Counted from the first letter of the stretch, positions 1 through 9,353 are shown. The stretch: 64,000 bases of DNA from Pseudomonas sp. LB-090624 (GCF_003205205.1 NZ_QJRL01000018.1:25048-89047); one strand, 5' to 3'. Numbers and translations are program-made. The notes: generated from the sequence alone by a model not told the origin.

Positions 1-343
1 TATGTCCTCCGGTAAATTCTCGAGACCATGCGTCAAGGATTTTGATGGCAGTAGCTGCATATTCCTTGTCATCCTTGATCACCCAGAGCAATGCCTGCGC
101 ATAGGCAGCCTGACCATCTCGAGTTTCATCAGTACACCCACAATCCGGCTGGCTATAAGCTCCGCAATCCACTACCTCGCGCGGCTTCGGAACCCAGTTT
201 TTATCTGCTCTTTTCAAATAATCATTCAGTACTTTTTCACTGGCACTCTTCCAAGGCTCACGGTGTAGATTATGACGAACGAATTGCTCAAGGTAATTCA
301 CATTGACCTTTATACCAGGATGCACAAAATTATGTACCTTCAT
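1..343 (-). CDS. alginate lyase family protein, 5' part only (runs off the left edge)
   Basis: Reading leftward from an ATG at 343, the frame stays open for 114 codons to the window edge. The translation begins MKVHNFVHPGI, then has PWKSASEKVLNDYL, WVPKPREVVDCGAYS, and AAYAQALLWVIKDDKEYA followed by AIKILDAWS. This is the N-terminal layout of the alginate-lyase superfamily (HPG start, PWK..W/A..L, aromatic-P-RP-V, then an A-Y-ALxW helix and ILxAWS). The family cleaves or binds uronic-acid polymers. No signal peptide precedes the HPG motif, which is unusual for secreted lyases. A weak Shine-Dalgarno (AGGG) lies upstream. Base composition is clearly more AT-rich than the following genes, which hints at an accessory segment. 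The catalytic region is outside the window. Confidence 0.78.
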   Translation of the reverse strand, partial: MKVHNFVHPGIKVNVNYLEQFVRHNLHREPWKSASEKVLNDYLKRADKNWVPKPREVVDCGAYSQPDCGCTDETRDGQAAYAQALLWVIKDDKEYAATAIKILDAWSREFTGGH

Positions 344-531
344 ATTGCTTACCCTGCTCGACCTTCAGGCACATTGAATCCAAATGGCAAAAGACTCGCA
401 ACTGGTAGAAATACTAGGCAATTCCTCGGATGATCAGGCGCGCTGATGTTTCGCGAGGTACTGCATCAGCCTCAAACCCACAGGGATCGCGCTAGATTCT
501 AGAAAGTGAGCAAGGCAGTTCTCCCACAGGC

Positions 532-1494
532 TTAGTGAACCTGAGCCAATCGCGCCTTGCGCGCGCGCCAACTAGCCACCAGCGATGGCCCCAGCGCTAC
601 CAGCGCCGAGCCGGACACCACGGTCACCGCCCCTACATAACCCAGGGCATTGATGTCCTCGGCCTGCACATACTCAGGCCACACCAGTGCCGCCAGCGCC
701 ACCGCGACAAAGGTCACCAGCGGTGTCAACGCCAGGGTGGCACTCACCCGCGACGCCTCCCAGTGCGCCAGCGCCTCGGCAAATGCGCCGTAAGCCACCA
801 GGGTATTCAGGCAGCAGGCCAGCAGCAGCCAGCCCTGCACCGGAGTCAGTTGCAACGCCTCCAGCGGGTGTACCCAAGGCGTGAGCAGTGCAGCGCAACT
901 GAGGTAGATCACCATCATCACCTGCTGTGAATGCCACACGGTCAGCAGTTGCTTCTGACTGAGGGCGTAAAACACCCAGATGCTGGTGGCCAGCAGAATG
1001 GTCAACACGCCGGTGGTGTAGGTACTCAGTGACGTCAGCAGCTCTTCGAGGCGCTGGTTGAAGAACAGGCCAAAACCCGCCAGCAAAATCAGCAGGCCCA
1101 CGCCCTGCCCCAGGCTGAAGCGCTCACGAAACACGAACACGCTGGCCACCAGCAACAGCACCGGGCCGACCTGCACCACCAGTTGCGCGGTACCGGGGCT
1201 GAGCAGGTTGAGGCCGATCAGGTACAGCACGTAGTTGCCCATCAGGCCAAGTACGGCCACCACGACAAGGCCCTTCCCCTTGGGCGCCAGCTGGGTGAAC
1301 GACGGCAAGCGTCGCTTGGCTGCCAGCCAGGCGAACAGCAGGCCACCGGAAACCAGCAGGCGGTACCAGGTGACGGTAATGGGGTCGACCACTTGCAGCA
1401 CCTGCTTGAGCTTGATCGGCAAGATCCCCCAAAGCAATGCAGTGAGAAGTGCCAGGAACAGGCCATAGGTCCAGCGGCCGGAAGTGGTGTGCAT
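532..1494 (-). CDS. EamA/DMT-family inner-membrane transporter
   Basis: The 320-residue protein is almost entirely hydrophobic, with about ten predicted transmembrane helices in two repeats of five, the usual size and build of EamA (RhaT/DMT) metabolite exporters. Recognisable elements are LLWGILPIKLKQVL in helix 1, a W-Y-R-L segment near residue 45, and the second-half SxxxxLTPLVTFVAVAL segment. The start at 1494 is preferred because GAGGAAACT precedes the ATG; the longer frame would need a TTG at 1509. It is monocistronic here and transcribed in the same direction as the phosphotransferase gene behind it. The substrate cannot be told from sequence. Confidence 0.85.
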   Translation of the reverse strand: MHTTSGRWTYGLFLALLTALLWGILPIKLKQVLQVVDPITVTWYRLLVSGGLLFAWLAAKRRLPSFTQLAPKGKGLVVVAVLGLMGNYVLYLIGLNLLSPGTAQLVVQVGPVLLLVASVFVFRERFSLGQGVGLLILLAGFGLFFNQRLEELLTSLSTYTTGVLTILLATSIWVFYALSQKQLLTVWHSQQVMMVIYLSCAALLTPWVHPLEALQLTPVQGWLLLACCLNTLVAYGAFAEALAHWEASRVSATLALTPLVTFVAVALAALVWPEYVQAEDINALGYVGAVTVVSGSALVALGPSLVASWRARKARLAQVH

Positions 1495-1580
1495 AGTTTC
1501 CTCGATCAAGCCCGTGGTGGGAATGATTGAATTCTACGGGCTTGGGGGACTGTTACGGGGAACCGTACCGAGAAAAGAAT

Positions 1581-3098
1581 TCATCCAATCATTCTTGTAG
1601 GGCATGGGCTGAGATTCTTTGCGCCTGTGAGATCCAGCGCCTCATTGATGGTGCGCAACACCTTCACCCGCGCCCAGCGCTTGTCATTGGCCTCCACCAG
1701 CGTCCACGGCGCGATCTCGCTGCTGGTGCGGTCGACCATGTCACCCACGGCCTGGGTGTAGTCACCCCACTTGTCACGGTTGCGCCAGTCATCTTCGGTG
1801 ATCTTGTAGCGTTTGAACGGGATCTGCTCACGCTCCTGGAAACGCTCGAGCTGGGTCTGCTGGTCGATCGCCAGCCAGAACTTCACCACCACAACTCCCG
1901 CATTCACCAACTGCTCTTCGAAGTCGTTGATCTCGCTGTAGGCGCGCATCCAGTCGGCCGGGGTGCAGAAGCCTTCGACCCGCTCCACCAGCACCCGGCC
2001 ATACCAGGAACGGTCGAAGATAGTGAACTTGCCGCGCGCCGGAATGTGCCGCCAGAACCGCCACAGGTACGGCTGCGCGCGTTCTTCTTCAGTCGGTGCG
2101 GCAATCGGCACGATGCGATACTGGCGCGGGTCCAGCGCTGCGGCCACGCGGCGGATGGCACCGCCCTTGCCGGCGGCATCGTTGCCTTCGAACACCGCCA
2201 CCAGCGCATGCCGGCGCATGCGTTTGTCACGTAGCAGCCCTGCCAGGCGCGCCTGTTCGGTTACCAGTTGCTCTTGGTAATCGGCCTTGTCCAGACGCAG
2301 GGTCATGTCCAGGGCCCCGAGCAGGCTGCGGTCGTCGATACTGCGGCCCAGCGGGGCCACGTTACCTTGGTGCTTGCCCTTGGGGTTGTTGGCCAGCGCG
2401 GCCTGCAGGCTTTCCAGCAAGATGCGCCCCACCGCCAGGCTGCGGTAGTTCGGGTCGACCCCCTCGACGATATGCCAGGGCGCATAATCGCGGCTGGTGC
2501 GGCGCAGCACACGCTCGCCAAAGCGTACGAAGCGGTCGTAGGTTTCTGACTGCTGCCAGTCCAGCGGGCTGATCTTCCAACTGTGCAGTGGGTCGTCCTT
2601 GAGCGATTTCAGGCGGGCCTTCATCTGCTTCTTGGACAAGTGGAACCAGAACTTGATGATCAGCGCGCCCTCGTCGCACAGCATCTGCTCCAGGCGTTCA
2701 GCGCCGGTGATGGCCTGGTCGAGGACGGCGTCCTTGAACAGCCTGTGCACCCGCCCCTGCAGCATCTGGCTGTACCAATTGCCGAAGAACACGCCCATCC
2801 GCCCCTTCGGTGGCAACGCCCGCCAATAGCGCCAGGCCGGCGGCCGGGCCAGTTCTTCGTCGGTCTGCTGGTCGAAGGTGAGCACGTCGATCATGCGCGG
2901 GTCCATCCACTCGTTGAGCAGCTTGACCGTCTCACCCTTGCCGGCGCCTTCGACGCCGTTGATCAGCACGATCACCGGAAAACGCGCCTGCTGTTTGAGT
3001 TCGTACTGGGCTTCGAGCAAGGCCTCGCGCAAAGCGGGTACCTCGGCGTCGTAAGCCTCCTTGTCGATGCTGTGGCCGATTTCGGCGGATTCGAACAT
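1581..3098 (-). CDS. pap: polyphosphate:AMP phosphotransferase (two-domain PPK2 family)
   Basis: The 505-residue protein consists of two PPK2 domains in tandem. Each has a Walker A-like loop (GVEGAGKGETVK near residue 50 and GNDAAGKGGAIRR near residue 303). Each also has a W-R-x-W-R/W segment and an F-x-R/G-S-W-Y/NWYS lid motif. Duplicated PPK2 proteins of about 500 residues are class II enzymes that phosphorylate AMP to ADP with polyphosphate as donor. AAGGAG lies just upstream of the ATG at 3098. The gene is divergent from mnmC, and in related Pseudomonas it sits near the NAGGN genes, as it does here. The function call rests on family architecture. Confidence 0.92.
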   Translation of the reverse strand: MFESAEIGHSIDKEAYDAEVPALREALLEAQYELKQQARFPVIVLINGVEGAGKGETVKLLNEWMDPRMIDVLTFDQQTDEELARPPAWRYWRALPPKGRMGVFFGNWYSQMLQGRVHRLFKDAVLDQAITGAERLEQMLCDEGALIIKFWFHLSKKQMKARLKSLKDDPLHSWKISPLDWQQSETYDRFVRFGERVLRRTSRDYAPWHIVEGVDPNYRSLAVGRILLESLQAALANNPKGKHQGNVAPLGRSIDDRSLLGALDMTLRLDKADYQEQLVTEQARLAGLLRDKRMRRHALVAVFEGNDAAGKGGAIRRVAAALDPRQYRIVPIAAPTEEERAQPYLWRFWRHIPARGKFTIFDRSWYGRVLVERVEGFCTPADWMRAYSEINDFEEQLVNAGVVVVKFWLAIDQQTQLERFQEREQIPFKRYKITEDDWRNRDKWGDYTQAVGDMVDRTSSEIAPWTLVEANDKRWARVKVLRTINEALDLTGAKNLSPCPTRMIG

Positions 3099-3152
3099 GC
3101 ACTGGCTCCTTCAATGGATAAGCAAGACTAGCGGATTTCATTTCTGTCTGTA

Positions 3153-3187
3153 CCGACCCCTTCATGGGAAAACCCGCTCCCACAGGG
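3153..3187. repeat. single P. putida-type REP element
   Basis: The segment contains TTCATGGGAAAACCCGCTCCCACAG, a slightly degenerate copy of the roughly 35-bp REP palindrome scattered through P. putida genomes. It lies in the divergent pap/mnmC intergenic region. Confidence 0.7.
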
Positions 3188-3190
3188 GGT

Positions 3191-3218
3191 GCGGATGGCA
3201 TAAAATCGCGCCATCCGC
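3191..3218. other. inverted repeat in the mnmC leader
   Basis: GCGGATGGC and GCCATCCGC form a perfect 9-bp inverted repeat around a 10-nt AT-rich centre, ending 16 nt before the mnmC ATG. It may be a leader hairpin or a protein site; the AT-rich centre could also hold a -10 box. Function is unknown. Confidence 0.45.
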
Positions 3219-3234
3219 TGCAATCGAGCCCACC

Positions 3235-5199
3235 ATGTCCACCCTCCTCCAGCACGCCCAGATCGACTGGGACGACCAGGGCCGCCCCCACTCGCGGCAG
3301 TACGACGACGTCTATTTCGCAGTCAACGAAGGCATCGAAGAAACCAAGCACGTGTTTCTCGGCCAGACCCGTCTGGCCGAGCGCTTTGCCGACCTGGCAG
3401 CGCACGCCAGCCTGGTGATCGGTGAAACCGGTTTTGGCACCGGGATGAACTTTTTCTGTGCCTGGCAGCTTTTTGAACAGCACGCGCACAGCGATGCCCG
3501 CCTGCACTTCGTCAGTGTCGAGAAGTACCCCCTTGGCCACGCCGACATGGCCCGTGCCGTGCGCCTGTGGCCTGAGCTTGCCGCCTACAGCGAGCCCCTG
3601 CTGGCGCAGTACGTGGCAGTGCATCCGGGCTTCCAGCAATTCACCTTTGCTGAGGGCCGGGTCACCCTTACCCTGCTGATTGGCGATGTCCTGGAGCAGT
3701 TACCGCAACTGGATGCACAGGTTGACGTGTGGTTCCTCGACGGCTTCGCCCCGGCCAAGAACCCCGACATGTGGACCCCGGAGCTGTTCGCGCAGCTGGC
3801 GCGGCTGTCACACCCGGGCACAGTGCTGGGCACCTTCACCACCACCGGCTGGGTCCGCCGCAGCTTGGTAGAAGCCGGTTTTGCCATGAAGAAAGTGCCA
3901 GGCATCGGCAAGAAGTGGGAGGTGATGAGTGGTGCCTACATCGGCCCCCAACCCGGCCCTGGTGCCCCTTGGTACGCTCGCCCGCCTGCTGCACATCACC
4001 CGCGAGAGGCACTGGTGATCGGTGCCGGGCTTGCCGGTAGCGCCAGCGCCGCCAGCCTGGCCCGGCGTGGTTGGCAGGTGACCGTGCTCGAGCGCCACGG
4101 CGCGCCAGCACAGGAAGCGTCGGGCAACCCGCAAGGGGTGCTGTACCTCAAGCTGTCGGCCCATGGCACCGCGCTGTCGCAGATGATCCTGTCCGGCTTC
4201 GGTTACACCCGGCGCCAACTGCAACACTTGCAGCGCGGCCGCGACTGGGATGCCTGCGGGGTGCTGCAACTGGCCTTCGACAGCAAGGAGGCCGAGCGCC
4301 AGGGCAAACTGGCTGCCGTTTTCGACCACGATTTGCTGCATGCGCTGACACGCGCTGAGGCCGAAGCCATCGCCGGGGTGGCATTGCCTGGCGGCGGGCT
4401 GTTCTACCCCGAAGGTGGCTGGGTGCATCCGCCGGCGCTGTGCCAGCAACAGTTGCAGCACCCAGGTATCCGCCTGGTGACCCATCAGGAAGTCATCGAG
4501 CTACGCAAGGTCGATGAACGCTGGCAGGCCTGGGCGGGCGAGCAGCTGTTGGCCAGTGCACCTGTGGTGATCCTCGCCGGGGCTGCCGAGGTGCGGCGCT
4601 TCGAGCCCTGTGCAGGGTTGCCGCTCAAGCGCATACGTGGACAGATCACCCGCTTGCCGGCTACCGCCAGCAGCCGGGCGCTGCGCACCGTGGTGTGCGC
4701 GGAGGGCTACGTGGCACCGCCGCGGGGTGATGAACACACCCTGGGGGCGAGCTTTGATTTCCACAGCCAAGACCTGGCGCCGACAGTGGCCGAGCACCAG
4801 GGCAACCTGGCGTTGCTGGATGAGATTTCCACTGACCTGGCCCAGCGCCTGGGCGTGGCGGAGCTGAACCCTGAGCAATTGCAAGGGCGCGCGGCGTTCC
4901 GTTGTACCAGCCCGGATTATCTGCCGATCGTCGGGCCGGTGGCTGACGCACAGGCATTCGCCGAAGTTTATGCCGTTTTAGGCCGGGATGCCCGGCAGGT
5001 GCCGGATGTGCCCTGCCCTTGGCTGGAAGGGTTGTATGTGAACAGCGGGCACGGGTCGCGCGGGTTGATCACGGCGCCTTTGAGCGGGGAGCTGATGGCC
5101 GCCTGGGTCTGCGGCGAGCCGCTGCCGGTGCCGCGGGAGGTGGCGCAGGCGTGTCATCCGAACCGGTTTGCCTTGCGCCGGTTGATTCGGGGGAAGTGA
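3235..5199 (+). CDS. mnmC: bifunctional tRNA mnm5s2U34 methyltransferase / FAD-dependent cmnm5s2U oxidoreductase
   Basis: MnmC carries out the last two steps of mnm5(s2)U34 wobble-base modification: FAD-dependent removal of the carboxymethyl group, then SAM-dependent methylation. The 654-residue product has the N-terminal methyltransferase domain (GETGFGTGMNF near residue 62, WFLDGFAPAKNPDMW near residue 165). The C-terminal DAO-type oxidase domain begins with the FAD loop VIGAGLAGSASAASLARRGW (near residue 262) and ends with NSGHGSRGL. The ATG at 3235 gives the family N-terminus (MSTLLQHAQIDWDDQGRPHS). The frame is open further upstream, but that part runs through a REP element and is not coding. 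Confidence 0.97.
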   Translation: MSTLLQHAQIDWDDQGRPHSRQYDDVYFAVNEGIEETKHVFLGQTRLAERFADLAAHASLVIGETGFGTGMNFFCAWQLFEQHAHSDARLHFVSVEKYPLGHADMARAVRLWPELAAYSEPLLAQYVAVHPGFQQFTFAEGRVTLTLLIGDVLEQLPQLDAQVDVWFLDGFAPAKNPDMWTPELFAQLARLSHPGTVLGTFTTTGWVRRSLVEAGFAMKKVPGIGKKWEVMSGAYIGPQPGPGAPWYARPPAAHHPREALVIGAGLAGSASAASLARRGWQVTVLERHGAPAQEASGNPQGVLYLKLSAHGTALSQMILSGFGYTRRQLQHLQRGRDWDACGVLQLAFDSKEAERQGKLAAVFDHDLLHALTRAEAEAIAGVALPGGGLFYPEGGWVHPPALCQQQLQHPGIRLVTHQEVIELRKVDERWQAWAGEQLLASAPVVILAGAAEVRRFEPCAGLPLKRIRGQITRLPATASSRALRTVVCAEGYVAPPRGDEHTLGASFDFHSQDLAPTVAEHQGNLALLDEISTDLAQRLGVAELNPEQLQGRAAFRCTSPDYLPIVGPVADAQAFAEVYAVLGRDARQVPDVPCPWLEGLYVNSGHGSRGLITAPLSGELMAAWVCGEPLPVPREVAQACHPNRFALRRLIRGK

Positions 5200-5273
5200 T
5201 TGCTTGGTGCACCTGTCGGGTGGGCCAGTAGCGGCTGGCAGGTGCATGCCTTGAGTTGTTCGTCGCCTATGAG

Positions 5274-5494
5274 ATCGAGCGCCGCCCGCGCGGCGCATCG
5301 CGAGCTGCGCTCGCTCCTACGTTTTTTTCGGGCCAATTATTCCTGGGGGATTTGCGCGCGAACGCCTTGGCGCATGGCGCGATATCGCGTCGTACAAACC
5401 AGGCGGTCGCGCGCGCCTGTCACAGGCGTTACTGGCCCGAAACAAATGTAGGAGCGAGCGCAGCTCGCGATGCGCCGCGCGGGCGGCGCTCGAT
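5274..5494. repeat. long REP cassette, copy A
   Basis: A 221-bp inverted structure fills most of the 447-bp gap between mnmC and asnO. Outer arms of about 47 bp (ATCGAGCGCCGCCCGCGCGG...CTCCTAC and its complement) flank TTTCGGGCCAAT/ACTGGCCCGAAA arms and a central core at 5371-5399 (CGCATGGCGC GATATCGCGT CGTACAAAC) centred on GATATC. Two further copies lie at 20849 and 23733. This fits a paired REP (BIME-like) element moved by a RAYT-type transposase encoded elsewhere. I see no gene in the rest of the gap. Confidence 0.85.
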
Positions 5495-5646
5495 TTCTGC
5501 AACACCACAAAACCCCAGACAATAACCTGCCACCTCACCCTCATATAACAGATTGTTCTAAAACTCTCACAAAGCACACAGGTCAGTTCCTTAAGTTGCC
5601 CTAATCCGGGGCATCACCTCCCCAACGGAAAAACCGGTAAGGACTT

Positions 5647-7434
5647 ATGTGCGGATTAGCAGGAGAGTTGCGTTTCACCCCCATCGACCAAGCCCCTCGC
5701 CCAGCCGACCTGGCTGCGGTAGAGCGCATCACCCATCACCTGGCCCCGCGTGGCCCGGATGCCTGGGGCTTCCATAGCCAGGGGCCGATTGCCCTTGGCC
5801 ACCGGCGGTTGAAAATCATGGACTTGTCCGACGGTTCGGCGCAGCCGATGGTCGACAACACCTTGGGCCTGTCGCTGGCCTTCAACGGCGCCATCTACAA
5901 CTTCCCCGAGCTGCGCCAGGAACTGCAAGACCTGGGTTACCAGTTCTGGTCCGATGGCGACACCGAGGTGCTGCTCAAGGGCTACCACGCCTGGGGCGCG
6001 GCGCTGCTGCCCAAACTCAACGGCATGTTTGCCCTGGCCATTTGGGAGCGCGATAACCAGCGCCTGTTCCTGGCACGCGACCGCCTCGGCGTCAAACCCT
6101 TGTACCTGTCGCGCAACGGCGAGCGCTTGCGTTTCGCCTCGACCTTGCCAGCGCTGCTGAAGGGCGGCGACATCGACCCGATGCTCGACCCTGTGGCACT
6201 CAACCACTACCTGAACTTCCACGCCGTGGTACCGGCACCACGCACCCTGCTGGCCAATGTGCAGAAGCTGGAGCCTGGCACCTGGATGCGCGTCGACCGC
6301 CATGGCGAAGTGGAACGCCAGACCTGGTGGCAGCTGAAGTACGGCCCCAACCCGGACGAGCGTGAACTTGACCTGGAAGGCTGGACCACCCGCGTACTCG
6401 ATGCCACCCGCGACGCCGTGGCCATCCGCCAACGGGCAGCCGTCGATGTGGGTGTGTTGCTGTCCGGCGGCGTCGATTCCAGCCTGCTGGTCGGTTTGCT
6501 GCGCGAAGTGGGTGTTGACGACCTGTCGACCTTCTCCATCGGCTTTGAAGATGCCGGCGGCGAGCGTGGCGACGAGTTCCAGTATTCGGACCTGATCGCC
6601 AAACACTACGGCACCCGTCACCACCAGTTGCGCATTGCCGAACACGAAATCATCGACCAGCTGCCGGCCGCCTTCCGTGCCATGAGCGAACCGATGGTCA
6701 GCCACGACTGCATCGCCTTCTACCTGCTGTCGCGGGAAGTGGCCAAGCACTGCAAGGGCGTGCAGAGCGGCCAGGGTGCCGACGAGCTGTTTGCCGGCTA
6801 CCACTGGTACCCGCAGGTGGACGGCGCCGACGATGCGTTTGCCGCCTACCGCGATGCCTTCTTCGACCGCAGCCACGCCGAGTACCGGGACACCGTACAG
6901 GCGCCGTGGCTGCTGGAGTCCGACGCTGCCGGCGATTTCGTCCGTGAGCACTTCGCCCGCCCCGGCGCCCCGGATGCGGTGGACAAGGCCCTGCGCCTGG
7001 ACAGCACGGTGATGTTGGTCGACGACCCGGTCAAGCGAGTGGACAACATGACCATGGCCTGGGGCCTGGAGGCACGTACGCCCTTCCTCGACTACCGCCT
7101 GGTGGAACTGTCGGCCCGCATCCCGGCGCGCTTCAAGCTGCCGGATGGGGGTAAACAGGTGCTCAAGCAGGCGGCGCGACGGGTGATCCCGCATGAGGTG
7201 ATCGACCGCAAGAAAGGCTACTTCCCGGTGCCGGGCCTGAAGCACCTGGAGGGCGCCACCCTGGGTTGGGTGCGCGAGCTGCTGACCGACCCCAGCCAGG
7301 ACCGTGGGCTGTTCAACCCGGCCATGATCGACCGCCTGCTGAGCAACCCGCACGGCCAGCTGACGCCGCTGCGCGGGTCCAAGCTGTGGCAACTGGCCGC
7401 GCTCAACCTGTGGCTGAGCGAACAAGGAATCTGA
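5647..7434 (+). CDS. asnO: N-acetylglutaminylglutamine amidotransferase (asparagine synthase type)
   Basis: This enzyme amidates the dipeptide N-acetylglutaminylglutamine, giving NAGGN, an osmoprotectant of pseudomonads. The 595-residue protein starts MCGLAGE, so Cys2 is the expected N-terminal glutaminase nucleophile. The class II glutaminase domain (HRRLKIMDL, FNGAIYNFPEL) covers roughly residues 1-215. The synthetase domain follows with the PP-loop LLSGGVDSSLL near residue 275 and GLEARTPFLD near residue 475. AAGGA lies just upstream of the ATG. Only 3 nt separate it from ngg, so the two are cotranscribed. Generic AsnB is the alternative, but the ngg/M42 context argues for the NAGGN enzyme. 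Confidence 0.94.
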   Translation: MCGLAGELRFTPIDQAPRPADLAAVERITHHLAPRGPDAWGFHSQGPIALGHRRLKIMDLSDGSAQPMVDNTLGLSLAFNGAIYNFPELRQELQDLGYQFWSDGDTEVLLKGYHAWGAALLPKLNGMFALAIWERDNQRLFLARDRLGVKPLYLSRNGERLRFASTLPALLKGGDIDPMLDPVALNHYLNFHAVVPAPRTLLANVQKLEPGTWMRVDRHGEVERQTWWQLKYGPNPDERELDLEGWTTRVLDATRDAVAIRQRAAVDVGVLLSGGVDSSLLVGLLREVGVDDLSTFSIGFEDAGGERGDEFQYSDLIAKHYGTRHHQLRIAEHEIIDQLPAAFRAMSEPMVSHDCIAFYLLSREVAKHCKGVQSGQGADELFAGYHWYPQVDGADDAFAAYRDAFFDRSHAEYRDTVQAPWLLESDAAGDFVREHFARPGAPDAVDKALRLDSTVMLVDDPVKRVDNMTMAWGLEARTPFLDYRLVELSARIPARFKLPDGGKQVLKQAARRVIPHEVIDRKKGYFPVPGLKHLEGATLGWVRELLTDPSQDRGLFNPAMIDRLLSNPHGQLTPLRGSKLWQLAALNLWLSEQGI

Positions 7435-7437
7435 CCC

Positions 7438-9183
7438 ATGAAAGCCCACGAAATCGCTTACGGTCAGCGCCTGCTGCGCGGCCAGACGCCGTCCTACGAG
7501 CGCCTGCAGGCGCGCTTGGCCGGCGATGGCAGCCAGCCACACGACCAGCCGCGGGCCGTGCACTGCGGCTGGGGCCGGTTGCTGATCGGCCACACCTACC
7601 CCGACCCGGCCAGCCTGGCCACCGACTTGCTCGACGAATGCCCCGGGGAACGCGACATCGCCCTGTATGTGGCAGCTCCGCAGCAGGTGCTGGCCCAGGC
7701 CCCGCAGCAACTGTTCCTCGACCCCTCCGACACCCTGCGCCTGTGGTTCACCGACTACCGCCCGGCGCAGCGGGTATTTCGCGGCTTTCGCGTGCGGCGG
7801 GCGCAGAACCCCGCCGACTGGCAAGCGATCAACACCCTGTACCAGGCGCGCGGCATGCTGCCGGTCGATGCCGAGCTGCTCACCCCGCGCCACCAGGGCG
7901 GCCCGGTGTATTGGCTGGCGGAAGACGAAGACAGCGGCGCGGTTATCGGCAGCGTCATGGGCCTTAACCATGCCAAGGCATTCGACGACCCGGAACATGG
8001 CAGTAGCCTGTGGTGCCTGGCCGTGGACCCGCACTGCACCCGCCCCGGTGTGGGTGAAGTGCTGGTGCGCCACCTGATCGAGCACTTCATGAGCCGCGGC
8101 CTGGCCTACCTCGACCTGTCGGTGCTGCACGACAACCGCCAGGCCAAGCGCCTGTACCAGAAGCTGGGCTTTCGCAACCTGCCCACCTTTGCGGTCAAGC
8201 GCAAGAACGGCATCAACGAGCAGTTGTTTCTTGGCCCCGGGCCGCAAGCTGATCTCAACCCCTACGCCCGCATCATCGTCGACGAGGCGCTGCGCCGCGG
8301 CATCGAGGTCCACGTGGATGATGCCGCTGGCGGCCTGTTTACCCTAAGCCTGGGTGGTCGGCGCATTCGCTGCCGCGAATCGCTCAGCGACTTGACCAGT
8401 GCCGTGACCATGACCCTGTGCCAGGACAAGCGCCTCACCCAGCATGCCCTGCACAACGCTGGGCTGCAGGTGCCGGCACAGCAGCTGGCGGGCAATGCCG
8501 ACGACAACCTGGCGTTTCTCGACGAGCATGGCGCAGTGGTGGTGAAGCCGGTCGATGGCGAGCAAGGCCAGGGGGTGGCGGTGAACCTGACCTGCATCGA
8601 CGAGATTACCCAGGCGGTTGCCCACGCCCGCCAGTTCGACAGCCGCGTGCTGCTGGAAAGCTTCCATGCCGGGTTCGACCTGCGCGTTGTGGTGATCGGT
8701 TATGAAGTGGTAGCCGCCGCCATCCGCCACCCGGCGCAGGTAGTAGGTGACGGCAAGCACAGCGTGCGGCAGTTGATCGAAGCACAGAGCCGCCGACGCC
8801 AGGCTGCCACAGGCGGCGAAAGCCGTATTCCGCTGGATGATGAAACCGAGCGCACCCTGCGTGCGGCGGGCTTTGGCTATGACGATGTATTGCCGACCGG
8901 GCAACGCCTGGCGGTAAGGCGCACAGCCAACCTGCACACCGGTGGCACCCTGGAAGACGTGACCGAACGCCTGCACCCGGTGCTGGCCGACGCGGCCGTG
9001 CGGGCTGCGCGAGCGCTGGAAATTCCGGTGGTGGGGCTGGACTTCATGGTGCGCGATGCCCAGCAGCCGGAGTACGTGATCATCGAGGCCAACGAACGTG
9101 CCGGCCTGGCCAACCATGAACCGCAGCCCACGGCCGAGCGTTTTATCGACCTGCTGTTTCCCCATAGCCGGCCGTTGGCCTGA
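7438..9183 (+). CDS. ngg: N-acetylglutaminylglutamine synthetase (GNAT + ATP-grasp fusion)
   Basis: This protein builds the N-acetylated Gln-Gln backbone of NAGGN. In its 581 residues an N-terminal GNAT acetyltransferase region (about 110-265, with LWCLAVDPHCTRPGVGEVLV and YQKLGFRNLP) is followed by an ATP-grasp ligase region (about 275-575). The latter has VVKPVDGEQGQGVAVNL, a DLRVVVIGYEVVAAAIR strand and a closing GLDFMVRD...YVIIEANERAG metal/ATP site. The GNAT/ATP-grasp fusion next to asnO is diagnostic for this pathway. It starts 3 nt after the asnO stop. Confidence 0.94.
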   Translation: MKAHEIAYGQRLLRGQTPSYERLQARLAGDGSQPHDQPRAVHCGWGRLLIGHTYPDPASLATDLLDECPGERDIALYVAAPQQVLAQAPQQLFLDPSDTLRLWFTDYRPAQRVFRGFRVRRAQNPADWQAINTLYQARGMLPVDAELLTPRHQGGPVYWLAEDEDSGAVIGSVMGLNHAKAFDDPEHGSSLWCLAVDPHCTRPGVGEVLVRHLIEHFMSRGLAYLDLSVLHDNRQAKRLYQKLGFRNLPTFAVKRKNGINEQLFLGPGPQADLNPYARIIVDEALRRGIEVHVDDAAGGLFTLSLGGRRIRCRESLSDLTSAVTMTLCQDKRLTQHALHNAGLQVPAQQLAGNADDNLAFLDEHGAVVVKPVDGEQGQGVAVNLTCIDEITQAVAHARQFDSRVLLESFHAGFDLRVVVIGYEVVAAAIRHPAQVVGDGKHSVRQLIEAQSRRRQAATGGESRIPLDDETERTLRAAGFGYDDVLPTGQRLAVRRTANLHTGGTLEDVTERLHPVLADAAVRAARALEIPVVGLDFMVRDAQQPEYVIIEANERAGLANHEPQPTAERFIDLLFPHSRPLA

Positions 9184-9200
9184 CAACTGCTCGGCTTTTT

Positions 9201-9315
9201 GTGGGAGCGGCCTTGTGTCGCGAATGGGGTGCGAAGCGCCCCTAGGATCTCAGCTTCGCTGCCGATATTGCCGGGGCCGCTTTGCGGCCCTTTCGCGACA
9301 CAAGGCCGCTCCCAC
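9201..9315. repeat. REP pair inside the NAGGN operon
   Basis: GTGGGAGCGGCCTTGTGTCGCGAA and its inverted partner (TTTCGCGACACAAGGCCGCTCCCAC) enclose about 70 bp. The same REP subtype recurs at 31083 and 62734. It separates ngg from the M42 peptidase gene and could stabilise or attenuate the transcript. Confidence 0.85.
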
Positions 9316-9353
9316 AATGACTGCGAAATTTTAACCCGACCGGAGGCCTGGAC

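Noticed and set aside
3061..3234. 58-residue N-terminal extension of MnmC
   Set aside because: The extension runs through pap leader and REP sequence and the family N-terminus begins at 3235.
5256..5577. Several short ORFs across the REP cassettes at 5256-5577, 20758-21024 and 23415-23926, sharing RAAHRELRSLL-type peptides
   Set aside because: The shared peptide comes from translating the repeat arms in any frame; there are no ribosome-binding sites and frames differ between copies.
5656..8313. 885-codon open frame on the minus strand opposite asnO and ngg
   Set aside because: Its composition follows from the GC-rich codon bias of the plus-strand genes; it has no recognisable motif, while both plus-strand genes have intact family motifs.
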